Positions 50,860 through 63,767 are shown, counted from the first letter of the stretch. The stretch: DNA of 64,000 bases from Liolophura sinensis (GCF_032854445.1 NC_088302.1:22641788-22705787), one strand, 5' to 3'. Notes: generated by a model not told the origin, from the letters alone. Numbers and translations are program-made.

Positions 50860-50912
50860 GATTTATTTATTTATTTATTTGATTGGTGTTTTACGCCGTA
50901 CTCAACCCTTGC
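50860..50912 (-). repeat. SINE tail fragment, minus strand
   Basis: (ATTT)n followed by gattggtgttttacgccgta and ctcaa: the extreme 3' end of the family in reverse. Confidence 0.8.
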
Positions 50913-51667
50913 AAGGACCAGGACGTGATAAATAACATTAAGCTGAATGGGCGAAATGCTAATTTTAACGATTTTTATGAAGTTTAACGTAAGACATATT
51001 CTGATTAATTTTTCAGGAAAAAAATTCTTCATTATTCACGCTAAAATCTTATTCATGGCCTATGTGACTTGGGTTAAATTTTTACCTCCAGTTCTCTAGT
51101 CGCGTGCCTAAAGTGTGCTGATGATTGGCTCACAGCAGCTATGACATCACTTCAAAACTGTGAATAAGGAGTACATGTTGGTCGTTGCCGTGCGCTTTCG
51201 AGGCTGTGATTAAGGCGCTTCTCGTTAAATCAGATGGGCACAGGTTATTCACTGAAGACCACTTAGCTCACACAAATATGGTACAGTATACCTATCTGTA
51301 GGACACACCTGCGAAACTTATGTTTGAATCCAGCTCTGGGGGCCCTCCGTAACTCGCTGCGACTCTCGGGCTCTTAGCCAATGAGGTTGCGTGCACGAAT
51401 CGGGAGAGGTTACAAGGATACTCAATCGCTGCAGATTGTACTGGGCTGACAGTGGAGATAGGATTTCCGGGGTTAAGTCTTCCACCCTGACTCACGCTTG
51501 AATAAATAAACCATACCCAAAAGTCAGCTTAGACGTATTAAGACAATTTTCAAGATTTCCCTGCTTCCATTGTTATTGGAACTTGATGACATGAAACGGC
51601 GGGCGGTGCTTACTCGTGTGGTGTTACATGAAGTTCCGTACATGGAGACCTTTCACCAATATGGCGT

Positions 51668-51815
51668 GTTAATTTATTTATTTGATTGGTGTTATATGCC
51701 GTTCACAAGAATGTTTTATTTATAACTTGGCTCCCAGCATTATGATGGGAGGAAACCGGGCAAAGCCCACGGGAAACCCACGACCATCCGCAAGACCTTC
51801 CCACGTACCAAATAT
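51668..51815 (-). repeat. SINE copy, minus strand
   Basis: tttatttgattggtgttata, cagcattatgatgggaggaa, accgggcaaagcccacggga, aacccacgaccatccgcaag: a well-preserved reverse copy lacking the head. Confidence 0.85.
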
Positions 51816-52164
51816 GGCGTATGTCACTCGGGAAAGTTTCCCAGTATATCTTGCCAAAGCCCGGTGGTTTTTTTCCAGAGCGACCATATCACCCATAGAC
51901 CCATCACACACTCTACGCTATCGTATAAGCGAAATACGGTCGAGTATAACGTTTATGAACTTAAATAAATTAACGAATCTTGCTCCTGATTGGCCGTGGT
52001 TCCTGTTGCATGGTAAGCAAATCAAAGGCCAGATGTTAAGTTTTATTTACCGAATTTACTTAATCCTTCCATACATGATCTTTCCCTGAAAGACAATTGG
52101 ATAACTGGACAGACTGAGAGAAATTGGGGAAATTGAGTAATATGAGAAAAAATCTCTATTGGAT

Positions 52165-52315
52165 GTGCGGCTTGACGCAATGGAGAGGGTGCCGTAAAAT
52201 GGATAATGTGAGAGGAGAGGGTGCCGTAAAATGGATAATGCAAGAGGAGAGGGTGCCGTAAAATGGATAATGCGAGAGGAGCGGGTGCCGTAAAATGGAT
52301 AATGCGAGAGGTGGA
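52165..52315 (+). repeat. 32-bp minisatellite, about 4 copies
   Basis: The unit is ggagagggtgccgtaaaatg then gataatgcgaga, repeated four times with few changes. It is unrelated in sequence to the 32-bp array at 37955. Confidence 0.9.
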
Positions 52316-52859
52316 TGTATATCTGGTCACCGAATTTCTGCTGGCCGAGGAAAGACTCTCCTTTTTTAAAAACTGGAAGGGAAAATCCATATTAACACTA
52401 TAAGAATCGCCATCCATGACTGACCCGTGGAGGTATAAATATATCTATTAATGTCTGTGTATACCTCCATATTAGAATCATTCCAATTCCATAAGGTATA
52501 TATGTTGATATGGCTGACATGTCAAGCGATCACAACAGATATGACACAGCACAAGTACTCAAGAAACGTTTAAATGTAATCATAAAAAAGTGTAAAAACG
52601 AACCGGAAAATAAACCCTGCTTTTCAATTGTGTTTCAGTCATGTTCAAAGAGTTTGCTGTGGATTTCTTTGTTTATGTATTTGTCCTAAAATATGAATTG
52701 CATGAAGAACAAGGCGGACAGGAACGTGGTCATCCATGGTGTGCAGAAGAGTGGTGATCCGGAATTATCACTGGCTGACTGATGAGCTTTACATCCATCC
52801 TGACACCTGCAACAGAAACCACACACCGCTCTCAGCTGATGGGACGATGAGAACAGTCT

Positions 52860-53415
52860 GAGAGAAATTGAGGAAATTAGGTAGGTCTGAAGGAAATTAG
52901 GGGAATTAGGTAGGTCTGAAGGAAATTGGGGGAATTAAGTAGGTCTGAAGGAAATTGGGGGAATTAGGTAGGTCTGAAGGAAATTGGGGGAATTAGGTAG
53001 GCCTGAAGGAAATTGGGGGAATTAGGTAGGTCTGAAGGAAATGCGGGAGGGGAGATTAGGTAGTCTCAGGGGAGTTGTTAGAGAGGAATTGGGTAGTATG
53101 AGAGAACATAGGAAAATTGGGTTAAAGAGAAAATGGGTATTCTAAGAGGAATGGAGGAAATTAGCTAGTCTGAGGGAAACTGGTGGGTTGACAGATAAAC
53201 TGAAAATTCTGCGAGAAATTTGGGAAATTAGGCAAGAAATTATTAGGTAGTCTGAGCGAAACCGGGTAGACACGAGAAATATGGTTTTATAAGAAAACTT
53301 GGGAAAGTTGGGTAGTCTGAGAGAAATTGGGTAGTCCAAGGAAAACTGGTTATTCTTAGAGTATTTTGGGAAATTCGGTAGTCTGAGAAAAGTGGGTAAT
53401 GTGAGAGAAATTCGC
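52860..53415 (+). repeat. 29-bp minisatellite grading into degenerate copies
   Basis: The unit tctgaaggaaattgggggaa, ttaggtagg (29 bp) is clean from about 52880 to 53045. Diverged units ('tagtctgag.gaaa.tgggta') continue to about 53415. Confidence 0.88.
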
Positions 53416-53567
53416 AATCCCTAAAAATGAAATGATTTTTTTTGCTAAAAGATGACCTGAACAGAAGTATGAAAATGCTTTTATATGGCTATGTATAGAA
53501 CACGGCCAAGGTGCTAAGCCAGCCGATATGACAGCTATTGAAGTGTACCTCTGGTTAAACAGATTAC

Positions 53568-56500
53568 TTACTGTGGTTTTACTCTTGAAAAAGTCGGAGG
53601 GTCTTTGGAATCGAAGGACAACAGCTGCAGCGAGGCGGCCTTTGACTTTCCCGAGGGGACGTTGAACATCACAGAAACGGCGTTCCAGAGTCGAACAGCT
53701 CCTTTCCCTAAAGCTATGAACTGGTTGGGGAGTGCGCCTGGATAAAGGTCCCATATGGAAATACCGTAAGTCATCCTCAAACAGTTCGTACAGTTCACGT
53801 CTTTGTTCTTGGTTATATCCAAAGCACCGTACAACGGGAGTGAGTACTGGCCAACGTAAGTGTCAAGTGGTTTTGTCGGTGTAAGATCCTTTTTTATTGG
53901 CCCATCTCTACCGGAGGGGCGCGTCTCCTTCCACGGTGCCGGGAAGGTGCAGACACTGGTAGTGTTGAGCCAAGGCTCATACCCTAGGACGAGATCGGCG
54001 ATGAAGGACTGTAGTGCGGTCCGACTAAAAACGCTCGGATCTTCTCCATTCAAGCCGATAAAGATACCCAGGTCGACGTCAGGATACAGCATAAGTATGG
54101 CTGTATAACCAAATGTAGAGCCAGTGTGAGACACAGTCTCCAGGCCTACAAGTGAAAACAATGAAGTGTTCCAGTATGTTAAAGGAAGCTTCGTCCCATT
54201 TGTCTCATCTTATATACCAAAAGGCTTGACAAGAGGCCGCATTTCACCGGTTACATGTCACCATATGTCAATTAACACTCAAACTGCCGTCATTGCTCTG
54301 GCTTTACTCTCTAATGTGTACGTCTTTTATACTGAATAGTCACATTTCCTCCTGTTTACACACCTGTTTTGAACGTAGAGGTCTAAATATTGTCCTCAAT
54401 ACTAACTTCCTTAAAAAACACATAGGAAGTATATAGCAAACTCTATTGGTTTCTTTTCCCATAAAAAGCTAAATGTTTGTTAAGTCCCTGCATGGAACAC
54501 ACTGTGTACACATGTTCAGACATTTGCAAATACCTCAATTTTCTAAATGTTGACTTAAGGCTACAGAGTTGTTAACATGTAATGCCGGGTTTATTTAAGG
54601 GATGGAAAGCATGATGGTAATATTATTACCTGATATATAGAAGACCAGCTAAGGTTGTTTTTTATTTTCTCATTTGATCAAAAAATTACTCGGTTAATTG
54701 TTGCTTGGAAACTGTTTGGTATAAACTACATCGCGGCTATTCGCATGGTTATATCTCTTTCATTCTGATATTTCTACGTTTCAGGTTTCCATGTAGCTTT
54801 GCCCTTCAATTTTTTCCACCCATACCTCGATAGTAACCGTTCCTCCAGGCTGCAGCATAGCGGTCCACGACGAAGGTGGTCGGGAATTCCGGCACGGTGA
54901 TGTATTTGTTGATGGATGACGTCATGGTGACCTTGGCCTCGTGGTTTTTGCGAATAGTCCTTGATGACATCACTCGGTGGCCAGTTCCGTTTTTACCTTC
55001 ACTTAAGTGGAATTTGATCCATTTGGTCATGTCTACTGCAGTTGACATGATGGCACCAGAACCGCCAAGCTTCCCCCATTGTCTGCAAGTTATCACCAAT
55101 AAAAAAAAACAACAAACAACAAAACGTTAGCCTTATTATTTGTCTTCATGACAACTTATGATGACGATGTTGTCAACCAGATATCATTTATGTGTATTTG
55201 TCAGCATATATACAATACTGAATATGAAAAAAGCAACTACCTGCTAGTTTCACCTAGGCCCTACCTCATGTGGGCGTTTATAATTGTCACGTGGAAAAGT
55301 AGGTTGTTTACTCAAAGCTATGGGGTTTCCTCGTTGTCTTCGTGTAAGTGAAAAATATTTGAGCATGATGTTAAATAGAGTCAATCAATCGTCACAAGCC
55401 CTAAGCCTGTGACTCTCCCTTGATAATCATCCTCAAATGAAACCACCTCTTAAAGCAAGAATCGGCATTACTGCTTTGGTATGACCGATTTTTGTTGTTG
55501 GTCGTATTCTGGTTTTCTTGCAGGAGTCAAAGATCTTGTGGCAACAAACTACATGTATACAGTGAAAAACATCTACTTACTACTGTAATTTATCACAAAA
55601 GTGTTTATAAACAAACATGAATTAATCATGTAGTTTTTGAAAGTCATAACAATCAATCAACCAGCCAAAGTTTTAATAAAAGCAAACAACCATTCCACTA
55701 ATCATTCAACTAATTATTTGTCAGCATTCCAGGTGCTAGAGGAATTTGTAGCCTCATACCGTCATATAGTGATATTCATTTCCTTTCCATTTGTAAGCCA
55801 CAAAGTAAGAAAAAAAAACACTCGTTTACTTCAACATAAAAATTGTACAGTAGCCTCTGTGGCACGCCAGCGCGGCGCAATGACACAGAAGCCTCTCAGC
55901 ATTGCGGTCTGTGTGAGTTCAAGAACAGCTCGTGCTGGCTTCCTTTCTGGCCATACGTGGGAAGGTCTGCAGCAACCTGGGGGGTGCTTGTGGGTTTCTC
56001 CCACCCTAATGTTAGCAGTCATCGCATAAGTGAAATATTCTTGAGTACGACATAAAACACCAATCAAATAAATAAATACATTGTACATGTATTCCACTGA
56101 CGGGTTGGTGTGTTGATTATGACTGAGTATTTCGATCATAACGGAATACATTCTAGCATCACTCAGACAACAGGATTTTCTGTCAAAATCAACAGACTAC
56201 TTTTTTCACTGTGTAGGGTTTCAGGACGCCAGCCATGCATCATAAATGACCTTCAGTTGACCTTGTCTGCTCTTACCTGGACAGTTCATTAGGAACCTCT
56301 GCTAGCTGACCATCTCTGTCGCTCTGGTAGCCAACGGCCACGCCCGTCTCATTAGGCTCAAGAGCGTGAGCGAAGGTGGTACGTGACATTCCTAGGGGTT
56401 CGTACAACTCTCGGCTCATCAGATTCTCCCAGGTATCTCCCCCTAGAACCTCTGTGATGTACGTAAGCAGACCATACACGATGTTGTTGTAGTAAAAGGT

Positions 56501-59500
56501 GGACCTGAACTCGCCCTTGGGTTTGATGTACTTGAACAAACTGAAACAAGCACAATATTCGGTTAATTTGTGAATAGACGATCTAAATAACGTATGTATG
56601 TTTGTGTTTTTACGAAGGAGGAACGCAAATTTTAAAACCACCAACATCGGTAGCATCAGTTTATCGTTTCTCATTGAAAGTCGATTCAGGTTCTAGCTGG
56701 AAAGGGCATCACGTCTCGGAGCGGAAATATACAATAATCAATAATAATACAGGGTCACCGCTGGTACAAATCACTTTTACGGAACAGTTCTCTTTTCGAA
56801 TCTTTGTAGCTCAATTCAGATAAGTCTTTGGATTTTATGTGTAGAAGAACCCTGGTTCTATGTAGATTAAGACTAAACCATACTCAGATAACTTTTTGGG
56901 CTTACGGCCCAACCCATAGAGAGCTACGTACCCGGCCAGTTCTGCCCTGGTCATGTCCTTTAGGCGGACGTAGTTGTGCGAGGGCAGTCCGAGACGGTGT
57001 GACATCAGGTCCTGTATGGTGGCGTACTGATTCAGCTGAGCATCGTTAAAGCTGAAGTCACCCTTGAGGATTTTAGTCACAGGCGTGTTCACCGTCACAC
57101 TGAAAACGTTACAAGATTTTTTAAAAAAATAATAAAAAGTTCTATATAGTATTTGGAATACTTCGGTTCCCGTCAACCTGTGTCACTTCTCTGTGACTGG
57201 CTGCGTCATGTTTGCATGCTTCACGTTCCCCTTGCAACCTGTGCTACTTTTCCCTTCCAATCTGTGCCATGTTCCCATTGCAACCTGTTCCCCTGATGAC
57301 CTGTGTCATATTCCTCTGATAACCGGTGCCACGCTCCCTGACAGCCTGCGTCACGTTCCCATGACAACCTTGCCACGTTCCGCTTGCAACCTACATCATG
57401 TTTCCCTGACTGCGCCAAGTTCCACTGCCAACCCGTGTCCCTTTCCTCTTATAACCTGAGTGACGTTTCCCTGACCTGTGACAGTATGATGTTTCTCTGA
57501 CAACCTGAGTCACGTTCCACTCATATAACCTGCACATATACAGATATGCATGCTGTAATACTGTTCATAAATACTTTATAATACTCTTTCTCTATGTGGA
57601 AAAGGTGTGCATGTGTCTGGTTTCTCCCCTGCCGCGTAAACAAAGTCCACAGCTCCGAACGATAATACTAAACTTTGATGGCTGCAAGGCAAATAATCTA
57701 TAGCAACAGTACACTCCTGGGAGAAGAAGTAGTAAACAGAAGTAACTTTCACAAAAACTTCGTCAATCCAATTTCTTGCAACTTTTTTTGCAAAAATGAG
57801 ACAGTCTAGTTTATAGCTCCATAAAATAGCTCCATGGGTTTCCCAATCCATGACAATCCTATCCGTTTAAGGTTTATTTTAGATCTTAAACCACAGATTT
57901 CGAGTTAAAATTCTGTTTCATAAATAAAGTACTTTTTTCCAACTATTTATGGCTAATTACAATTTGCGTAATATAGCACTAATGCCTAATACTTATAACG
58001 CCTCGATCAACAGTTAACAGAAGAAAGAATACAGATAAATGTCCAGTTGTATAACACATTAGTTCCTCTTTAACTCACAGACAGGCAAAATTCAAAAAGA
58101 AGAAAAGCTTTTGGCATTTCTCACAGGTATGTGTATATCTTCATGACAATCGTTTGAAGACTCCGAGTTCAAACATTGCTTTGCGCCATATTCAATAATA
58201 TACGAGCGTGAACCTGCATGAAACCCTAGGTCTGCTCTCACAAGGACTGTCATGCCGATATATTGTACACTGCTGGTCATGATAGTTACATGCTAAGAGG
58301 GCTTCATATACGATGGCCCTGACGTTTTATATATGCCTAAGATTTTACGACGTACTGACGTATAATACATATGTTGCGCATACAAATGCCCAAACAGCTT
58401 TATTCCGCATGTCTAGTCGCTGATGACCACATGTACAAACTGCGTTATAGCTAAGTACTTAAATGGCTAGGAATGCTGTAGGTCAGGCTACGAAGCCTTG
58501 GTGGTTTTTCAATGCCCAGTGGAAAGGTCACATTGCCATATCAAGCGTCATAAAGCCTCAATTATTCTATGGATAATAAACCCGTAACACCAAATAATGA
58601 CCAGCATAATGAGCAGGGCGGTACATAAGCACTTATATCAGATTACATTATTTGAGTAGCCTCGTGCGTAATGGTGTCAAACTGAAGTATATGTCGTAAA
58701 CTACACGAACGACGACCTTTGGCCAGTTACTGATGAACTTTCCCACCATGTGACGCAGAAATGCACATCACATAATTGGCCACACGAGGTATGTCGAGAG
58801 TACATTGTCACCAACATCCCATTAACAGTGATAGCGGCAAAGATAATGTAGAACAGTCAAAACAATACAGAGACGTAAGTAAATGATTACCTCAAAAAAA
58901 AAAAAAAACAAAAAAAAAACAAAAAAACAAAAAAAAAACAAACAAAAAACAAAACAAGAAATGACATTAACAAAATTTTAGAGACAGAGAAAGACTTCTT
59001 TCATTTTGTGCTTGCTAATTCACATTAAATACAAGACACTGCAGCCTTTCAAGGTGCATATTTACATGGATGTATTTTGTCGGTGTCGATTGATGTTTGT
59101 TGACAGCTCCCCCCCCCCCGCCTCCAACCACCATCCCCCCCGGGCAAATCTTATAATCAACCGATTTAATTAGAAACATTTCCTTGTTAATTTGTCCTCC
59201 ACTCATTAATTAATCACCTGACAAGTTAACTTAGTTCAACAGCTTATGTCTTTAGTATGCCTTATTTATATTGTTTGTTCATTCGCCTAGTAGGAGTTTA
59301 ACATCGCTTTCGCGGGTTCATTCATTTATATCACTGCGGTGCGTCCTAGACCGACCGACAGGCAGACAGACAGGTTGAAGTTTTAGGCGTTCCATTCATT
59401 AGAACGGGGGCCTCCGTGTCTCAGTTGCTAAGCGCGCTAGAGCAGCGTAATGACCCAGGAGCCTGTCACCAATGCGGTCGCAGCGAGTTCAAGCCCAGCT

Positions 59501-60477
59501 CAGGTTGGCTTCCTCTCCGGTCGTAAGTGGGACGGTCTTGCAGCAACCTGCGAATGGTCGTGGGTTTCCCCCGGGTTATGCCCGGTTTTTCCTACCATAA
59601 TGCTTGCCGCCGTCGTATAAGTGAAATATTCTGGAGTACGGCGTAAAACATCAATCAAATAAATAAATAAATAAATCATTTTATATCATTCGTATAAAAA
59701 AACCTAATGTACTGTTGTCAGCATGTATACGACTAATAATTTTTTATTTTATTTTATTAATTTAATCACGGTATTACGCCACACTTAAAAATATTTTACT
59801 TATATGACTGTGGGAGATCCGGGAGGAAACGCACGACCATACGCAGGTTGCTGACAGGCATGACCACGTTAGAGAGGAGAGGGAGCCAGGATGAGCTGGT
59901 CTTTAACTCAGGGCGACCACATGGGTGAACTCTATCAAACAAATCACCCTAACTGCCGATAGTTATCAGGGAGTTCGGATCAAGATGGAACTTGGATAAT
60001 AAAGTCTGTAACTACAATGGAATCCTGACCAAGCCCATGCCACCATGGAGTTAATTTTCGATAGCATTCAGTCATGCAACAATTAATCTGACAAAGAGAA
60101 CCCGCTAAGAAGACTATTCGCTAATTATTGTCTAATCAGTGGTTCACTTACTTTGGTAATTTGTCCAGAACCTTCATGAGCAGTGTCGTGGTGAAACCTT
60201 TGCTTAGAGAGGCGATCTGGAAGAGCGTATCTCGTGTGGCGGGTATGTTTTTCTCACGGTCCGCCATACCGTACCCTTTCTGTACTATCGGCTGACCGTC
60301 TTTCACCACTGCCAGAGTCACTCCAGAGATCTTTGGTTTACAGGCCAACATGGCTCTCACCATTTCGTCCACTTGCCCCTCCAAGGCACGAAAATCTTGA
60401 GCAGATTCGGTCTTTTCAGGTAACACAACAGCTAGGAAAATGATCACGATTACAGCCGGGTCAAACTTCGACACCAT
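53568..60477 (-). CDS. Gene B: secreted serine beta-lactamase-like protein with intact active site
   Basis: Five exons on the minus strand: 60477-60152, 57099-56932, 56540-56277, 55082-54826, 54145-53568. They join to 530 residues. A signal peptide covers about 1-26 (AVIVIIFLAVVLP). The fold is that of class C beta-lactamases/penicillin-binding proteins, as in LACTB and oyster gigasin-6. The nucleophile motif SLSK is at 90-93, YNN at 182-184 and HTG at 345-347, so it should be a catalytically competent serine hydrolase, substrate unknown, probably extracellular. Intron phases (2,2,2,1) equal those of gene A, so they are paralogues by duplication. It ends about where gene A's Ser/Thr stalk begins. 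The stop (CAG TAA) overlaps a good donor, ACA|gtaagt, so a spliced longer form is possible. Confidence 0.9.
55855..56080 (+). mobile_element. SINE copy with partial tRNA-like head, gene B intron 3
   Basis: Contains cgcaatgacacagaagcctc, a B-box-like gagttcaaga, gctggcttcctttctggcca, tacgtgggaaggtctgcagc and acaccaatcaaataaataaa. It matches the full copy at 59405 from the head onward. Confidence 0.88.
57175..57535 (+). repeat. Degenerate tandem repeat of about 28-29 bp in gene B intron 1
   Basis: Repeated 'acctgtgtcacgttccc.tgac' units, strongly diverged, about 12 copies. They start about 75 bases upstream of exon 2's acceptor on the minus strand. Confidence 0.75.
57540..59404. other. Gene B intron 1, no recognised content
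   Basis: AT-rich. Includes an A-rich (CAAAAAAA)n stretch at 58890-58960 and a C-rich run near 59107-59140. No exon or domain was recognised. Confidence 0.45.
59405..59675 (+). mobile_element. Full-length tRNA-headed SINE (best copy in the window)
   Basis: The head shows an A-box-like cagttgctaagcgcgctaga and a B box, gagttcaagcc, about 50 bases apart. The body runs ggttggcttcctctccggtc, gtgggtttcccccgggttat, gcccggttttt and ccataatgcttgccgccgtc. The tail gcgtaaaacatcaatcaaat is followed by (AAAT)n. All other copies of this family in the window align to its tail, usually 5' truncated. Confidence 0.88.
59738..59920 (-). repeat. SINE copy, minus strand, next to the full copy
   Basis: ttaatcacggtattacgcca, tgactgtgggagatccggga, ggaaacgcacgaccatacgc, gagccaggatgagctggtc: a diverged reverse copy, giving an inverted SINE pair in the intron. 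Confidence 0.78.
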
Positions 60478-61500
60478 TTTGACTGACTTAATTGAAGAAA
60501 AACGTCTTCTGAGTCCTGAGTCCAGTCACCTTAGTGCGAAGTTTGGCTTGAGCCCAATTTGTTGGGCGTCTCTTCAGAGAGCTTAGTCTCCACAAGTATC
60601 AAATTTCGTCTTGATGATGTGACACAGCGCCAGCTTAACGATGTCCGGCTGCATGTGTTGGCCGTAGGGGTCCGCAAATGTTACGTAACTGCACTGATGG
60701 ACAGGTCACTCGACACCTACTTGTGCTCGTCCCAAAGTTCTCATCGCCTTGCAAGGCCCACAGTGTGCTAGAATGCCTGTGGGGTGGGGAGCCTCGGTGT
60801 GTTGACGCAAGGCACAGAGTTTATCTGCGGCCGTATCTCACTGAATGATAAGCTCAGGCGACTCATTTGTAGAGTTGTGGCTGGCCTCATTCTCTGTTTA
60901 CGCGAACTACTCGTTCTTCATACACTGACAGTTAAGACATGTGATGCTAAGAGACCCGTTCTACAGCTACATGCGTTTTCATGTCGTTGTGTAAATGTGG
61001 ACTGGGCAGTGAAGGTCGGGCCTCAAACTGACTGGGTAGTCACCGGTGACAGGTCTCCTTGTACTCAATTTACACTGGGAACCTGCTAGACTCGAACGTC
61101 TAACGAGTTTCGAGTGTTAGCACTAACGCGTAATGCTCAGCTATGAACTTGCTAACGAGTAAATACACAAGTATAAACACACGTGTTTCCCATATAAGGG
61201 ACCTCATCCTACGTTTAATTTCGATCCGACTGAAAACAACAGCTAAAGTGTGCATATGTATTCGGGCAGGACTAGGTGAGCACATCGATGAGGGACATCT
61301 AACCACGAGGCACACTAGGTACTGATTCTATCGCGGCCTTTGGCAGGGAAATTTGTGGATCTCTCCACTCCCCATCTTCGTTGGGCAATGGTGATAACAA
61401 GCGGTTGACAGCGTCTATGTTACTTCATGTTCGTTGGAGATCATTTGTCTTCCACCAACATGGTGTACAAGCTTGTATGTGACATGTGGAAAAGTACATC
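60478..61500. other. Region upstream of gene B
   Basis: Should hold the gene B promoter and 5' UTR reading leftward. GC content is somewhat higher than in the introns. The plus-strand frames at 60559-61325 have no recognised domain. No promoter element is called. Confidence 0.4.
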
Positions 61501-61625
61501 AGTAACTTGCCATTGGCCCACGGTTTACCTCTAGGCACTCCGGTTTCCTCCATCCATATCAGTCAGCTTTAAATATAAGTGAAATGTTATTGAGTATAGC
61601 GTTAAACAACAGTCAACCAATCATT
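61500..61625 (+). repeat. SINE-like tail, diverged
   Basis: ctctaggcactccggtttcc, tccatccatatcagtcagct, agtgaaatgttattgagtat, agcgttaaacaacagtcaac: a related or older subfamily. Confidence 0.5.
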
Positions 61626-61934
61626 CGAGTTTAAGATTGAAGAAGGGCGTCGGTCGCATAATCAACTGCAGCCATTCCCCGCAAAGGTGAGAGTTCAAAT
61701 CCAGCTCTGGTCAGATGCCACCCTGGTGGTGAAGATTACTTAGGTTGCTCTCGTCTATACATGATATCGAGAACTCTGGTGAGTGGGTAGAGCATAAAAG
61801 TGGTGCGAACAAGAAGACCACTATAATTAATTCTCCTTTAAACAAAGTCGGCTCTTGGTCTTCGCATTACTGACTTATGGAAATTAAGGAAGTAGGTTTA
61901 TGTCCTGGAACGGCAGGGGTATGACAACTCCAAA

Positions 61935-61970
61935 TCATTTATTCATTTATTTGATTGGTGTTTTACGTCC
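61935..61970 (-). repeat. SINE tail interrupted by the gypsy element
   Basis: tttatttgattggtgtttta then cgtcc, after which the sequence switches to the LTR at 61971. Elsewhere the tail continues gccgtactcaa. Confidence 0.75.
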
Positions 61971-62149
61971 TGCGGACTTGTTGCGTCCGCAGAAGGAGGA
62001 AAGAAGACAAACAGCGATTTCATCGTCCATCTTTTATTCTCGCCATAACAAACATACGCGCCTGTACAGTCATGTGATCACAAAGGTCAATACAAAAACA
62101 TAACTGGCATAACATAATTATAGCGAACATACGAGAGTAGAACATTACA
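61971..62149 (-). repeat. 3' LTR of the gypsy element
   Basis: Bounded by the polypurine tract on one side and by the SINE sequence on the other; TG...CA ends. The plus-strand start tgcggac and an internal gtccgca form a 7-bp hairpin at the terminus. Confidence 0.65.
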
Positions 62150-62439
62150 TTTCCTCCCTTCAGAACAGAACTCACACATAGAATAAATGTGATTCTCTGG
62201 GTTGTGCTTCTTGATATGAAAGAATACAACGTCTGGCATTCTATGATGACCCATCATCTAGCTGGAAAGATGGTAGGCCTGTTTTCTTTTCTTTTTGTCT
62301 CCAGGCAACATGCTTTACGATTTGCTTTAGGCCAGATGATGAGTTAGATGTGTCCTTATTCGGTGGTTTAAGCATGCCCAATGGGCAATCTAAATTTGCG
62401 GTTGATCATCAGTTCCGCTGGCGATTTCAGATTGAGTTT

Positions 62440-63060
62440 GGGCGGCGTTGCACCGTAGTTTTGCATACAAACTGCGGACTCTTTGCGTGAAGGTTTTCCC
62501 CTCTCGGAGTTTGGATTTCAGTCCTTCCTTCAAGAGTCTGTTGAATCTTCCAACTGCTCCGTTGATTTGAGGATTGTAGAGAGATGTCGGACGGCGTTGG
62601 ATTCCGTGTGTAGACAGAAACGTTTCAAATTCATCGGAAGTAAATTGGGCGTCATTATCAGAAATAACAACATCAGGTAAATTCCCCGACGAACGAAGAG
62701 ATCTTCCAAGATGCGAACGACTGCATCTGAAGTTATTCTGTTGGTCGTAGCAACTTCAGACCACTTGGAATGGAGACCATGTACAACTAACAGAAATCGC
62801 AGTGTGAACTTCGCCGAAGATGTTTATACCCATCTCTTTCCAAGCTTGAGTTGGCCAAGGAATGGGCTGTAGTGGAGGTTGAACAGGTTTTACCGATTTG
62901 CCACTCAGTGCACATGGTTCACAGTTTCTCAAGACATCTGTAATGTTCGTGTTCATGGCAGGCCACTAGACGGTTTCTCGACATCTCTGTTTCATGCGAA
63001 CTATGCCTGGGTGGGCACACTGCGCCATGTTGAGGACACGTTCTTGAAGACTGTCAGGTA
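62440..63060 (-). pseudogene. Ty3/gypsy integrase, frameshifted
   Basis: Minus-strand pieces include the HHCC zinc region (AHPGIVRMKQ, then CEPCALSGK at about 62912-62887), then PWPTQAWKEMGINIFGE, the start of the DDE core. Past there the core is read only in changing frames, down to a GKTFTQRVRSLYAKLRC piece at about 62500-62450. The stops and shifts make it non-functional. Confidence 0.8.
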
Positions 63061-63269
63061 TTACTGCTCTAGAACCACAGGCAATACACGGATCATTCCA
63101 AACAGATATCTCTTGTCGGAGGCAGTGATATGCTCTCAGTTCTGTTGAAACATGATGAGGTCATCCATGTAAAACATAGTTGTAGATCTGTTTGGGAACT
63201 GGATCGCCGGCTGAAGCTTGCCTGAGATCTTCCTGAATGACAAGATGATCTAGATGAATTCTAAGAACG

Positions 63270-63767
63270 TCAGCATCCTCTAACCCCGAAGTTGACACTG
63301 TTTCCTTCGGAAGCGAATCTATTGAGCATGTCTCCTACTTCATTATTGTTTCCACTGGTATGCTCCTCATTGAAGTTGTACTGAAGTAATCTATCAGCCC
63401 ATGTGTAGATTCTCAAAGGTCCTGGTCCAGATGTTGACCGTAATACTTTCAGTGCTTTATAGTCTGTTCGCAAAGTAAATTTGCGCCCGTAGAGATACAT
63501 GTGTCATTGTTCACATGCAAATATGCATGCAAGAGCCTCGCGTTCACTCGTGGAATATTTCCGCTCTGTATGTGAGTGAGCACGGGAAGCAAAAGCCACA
63601 GGACGTTCATTGCCATCCGAGATTTGCGACAGTACTGCTCCTGCAACGCATCCTAAGGCATCTGATGTAACATAGGTTGGAGGACCAGGGTCAGAATGTA
63701 TAAGCGGTGTACATGCTAATGTTTCAGAGTGGTAAACGCACCAACTTTCTCCTGTGTTCAGTTCCAT
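63270..63767 (-). pseudogene. Ty3/gypsy RNase H with an in-frame stop
   Basis: TYVTSDALGCVAGAVLSQ holds the first catalytic Asp, YSTSEREALAC the Glu, and FTLRTDYKALKVL the second Asp. A TGA at 63504-63506 (after CIFACEQ) interrupts the domain; the frame resumes directly, so it is a point nonsense mutation, probably of a Trp codon. RT thumb remnants (LRRLLRKTESWN) lie upstream at about 63770-63810 in another frame. Confidence 0.85.

Larger units (their letters stand above)
50915..53560. other. Intergenic region between the convergent ZMYND15 and gene B
   Basis: No exon was recognised. It holds SINE copies and two G/A-rich minisatellites listed separately. A tRNA-like B box (ggattcaaac, minus strand near 51335) may mark another SINE head. 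Confidence 0.45.

Noticed and set aside
59405-59520. Functional tRNA gene
   Set aside because: A and B boxes are present but there is no cloverleaf or acceptor stem; it is a SINE head. The same applies at 25585 and 30105.
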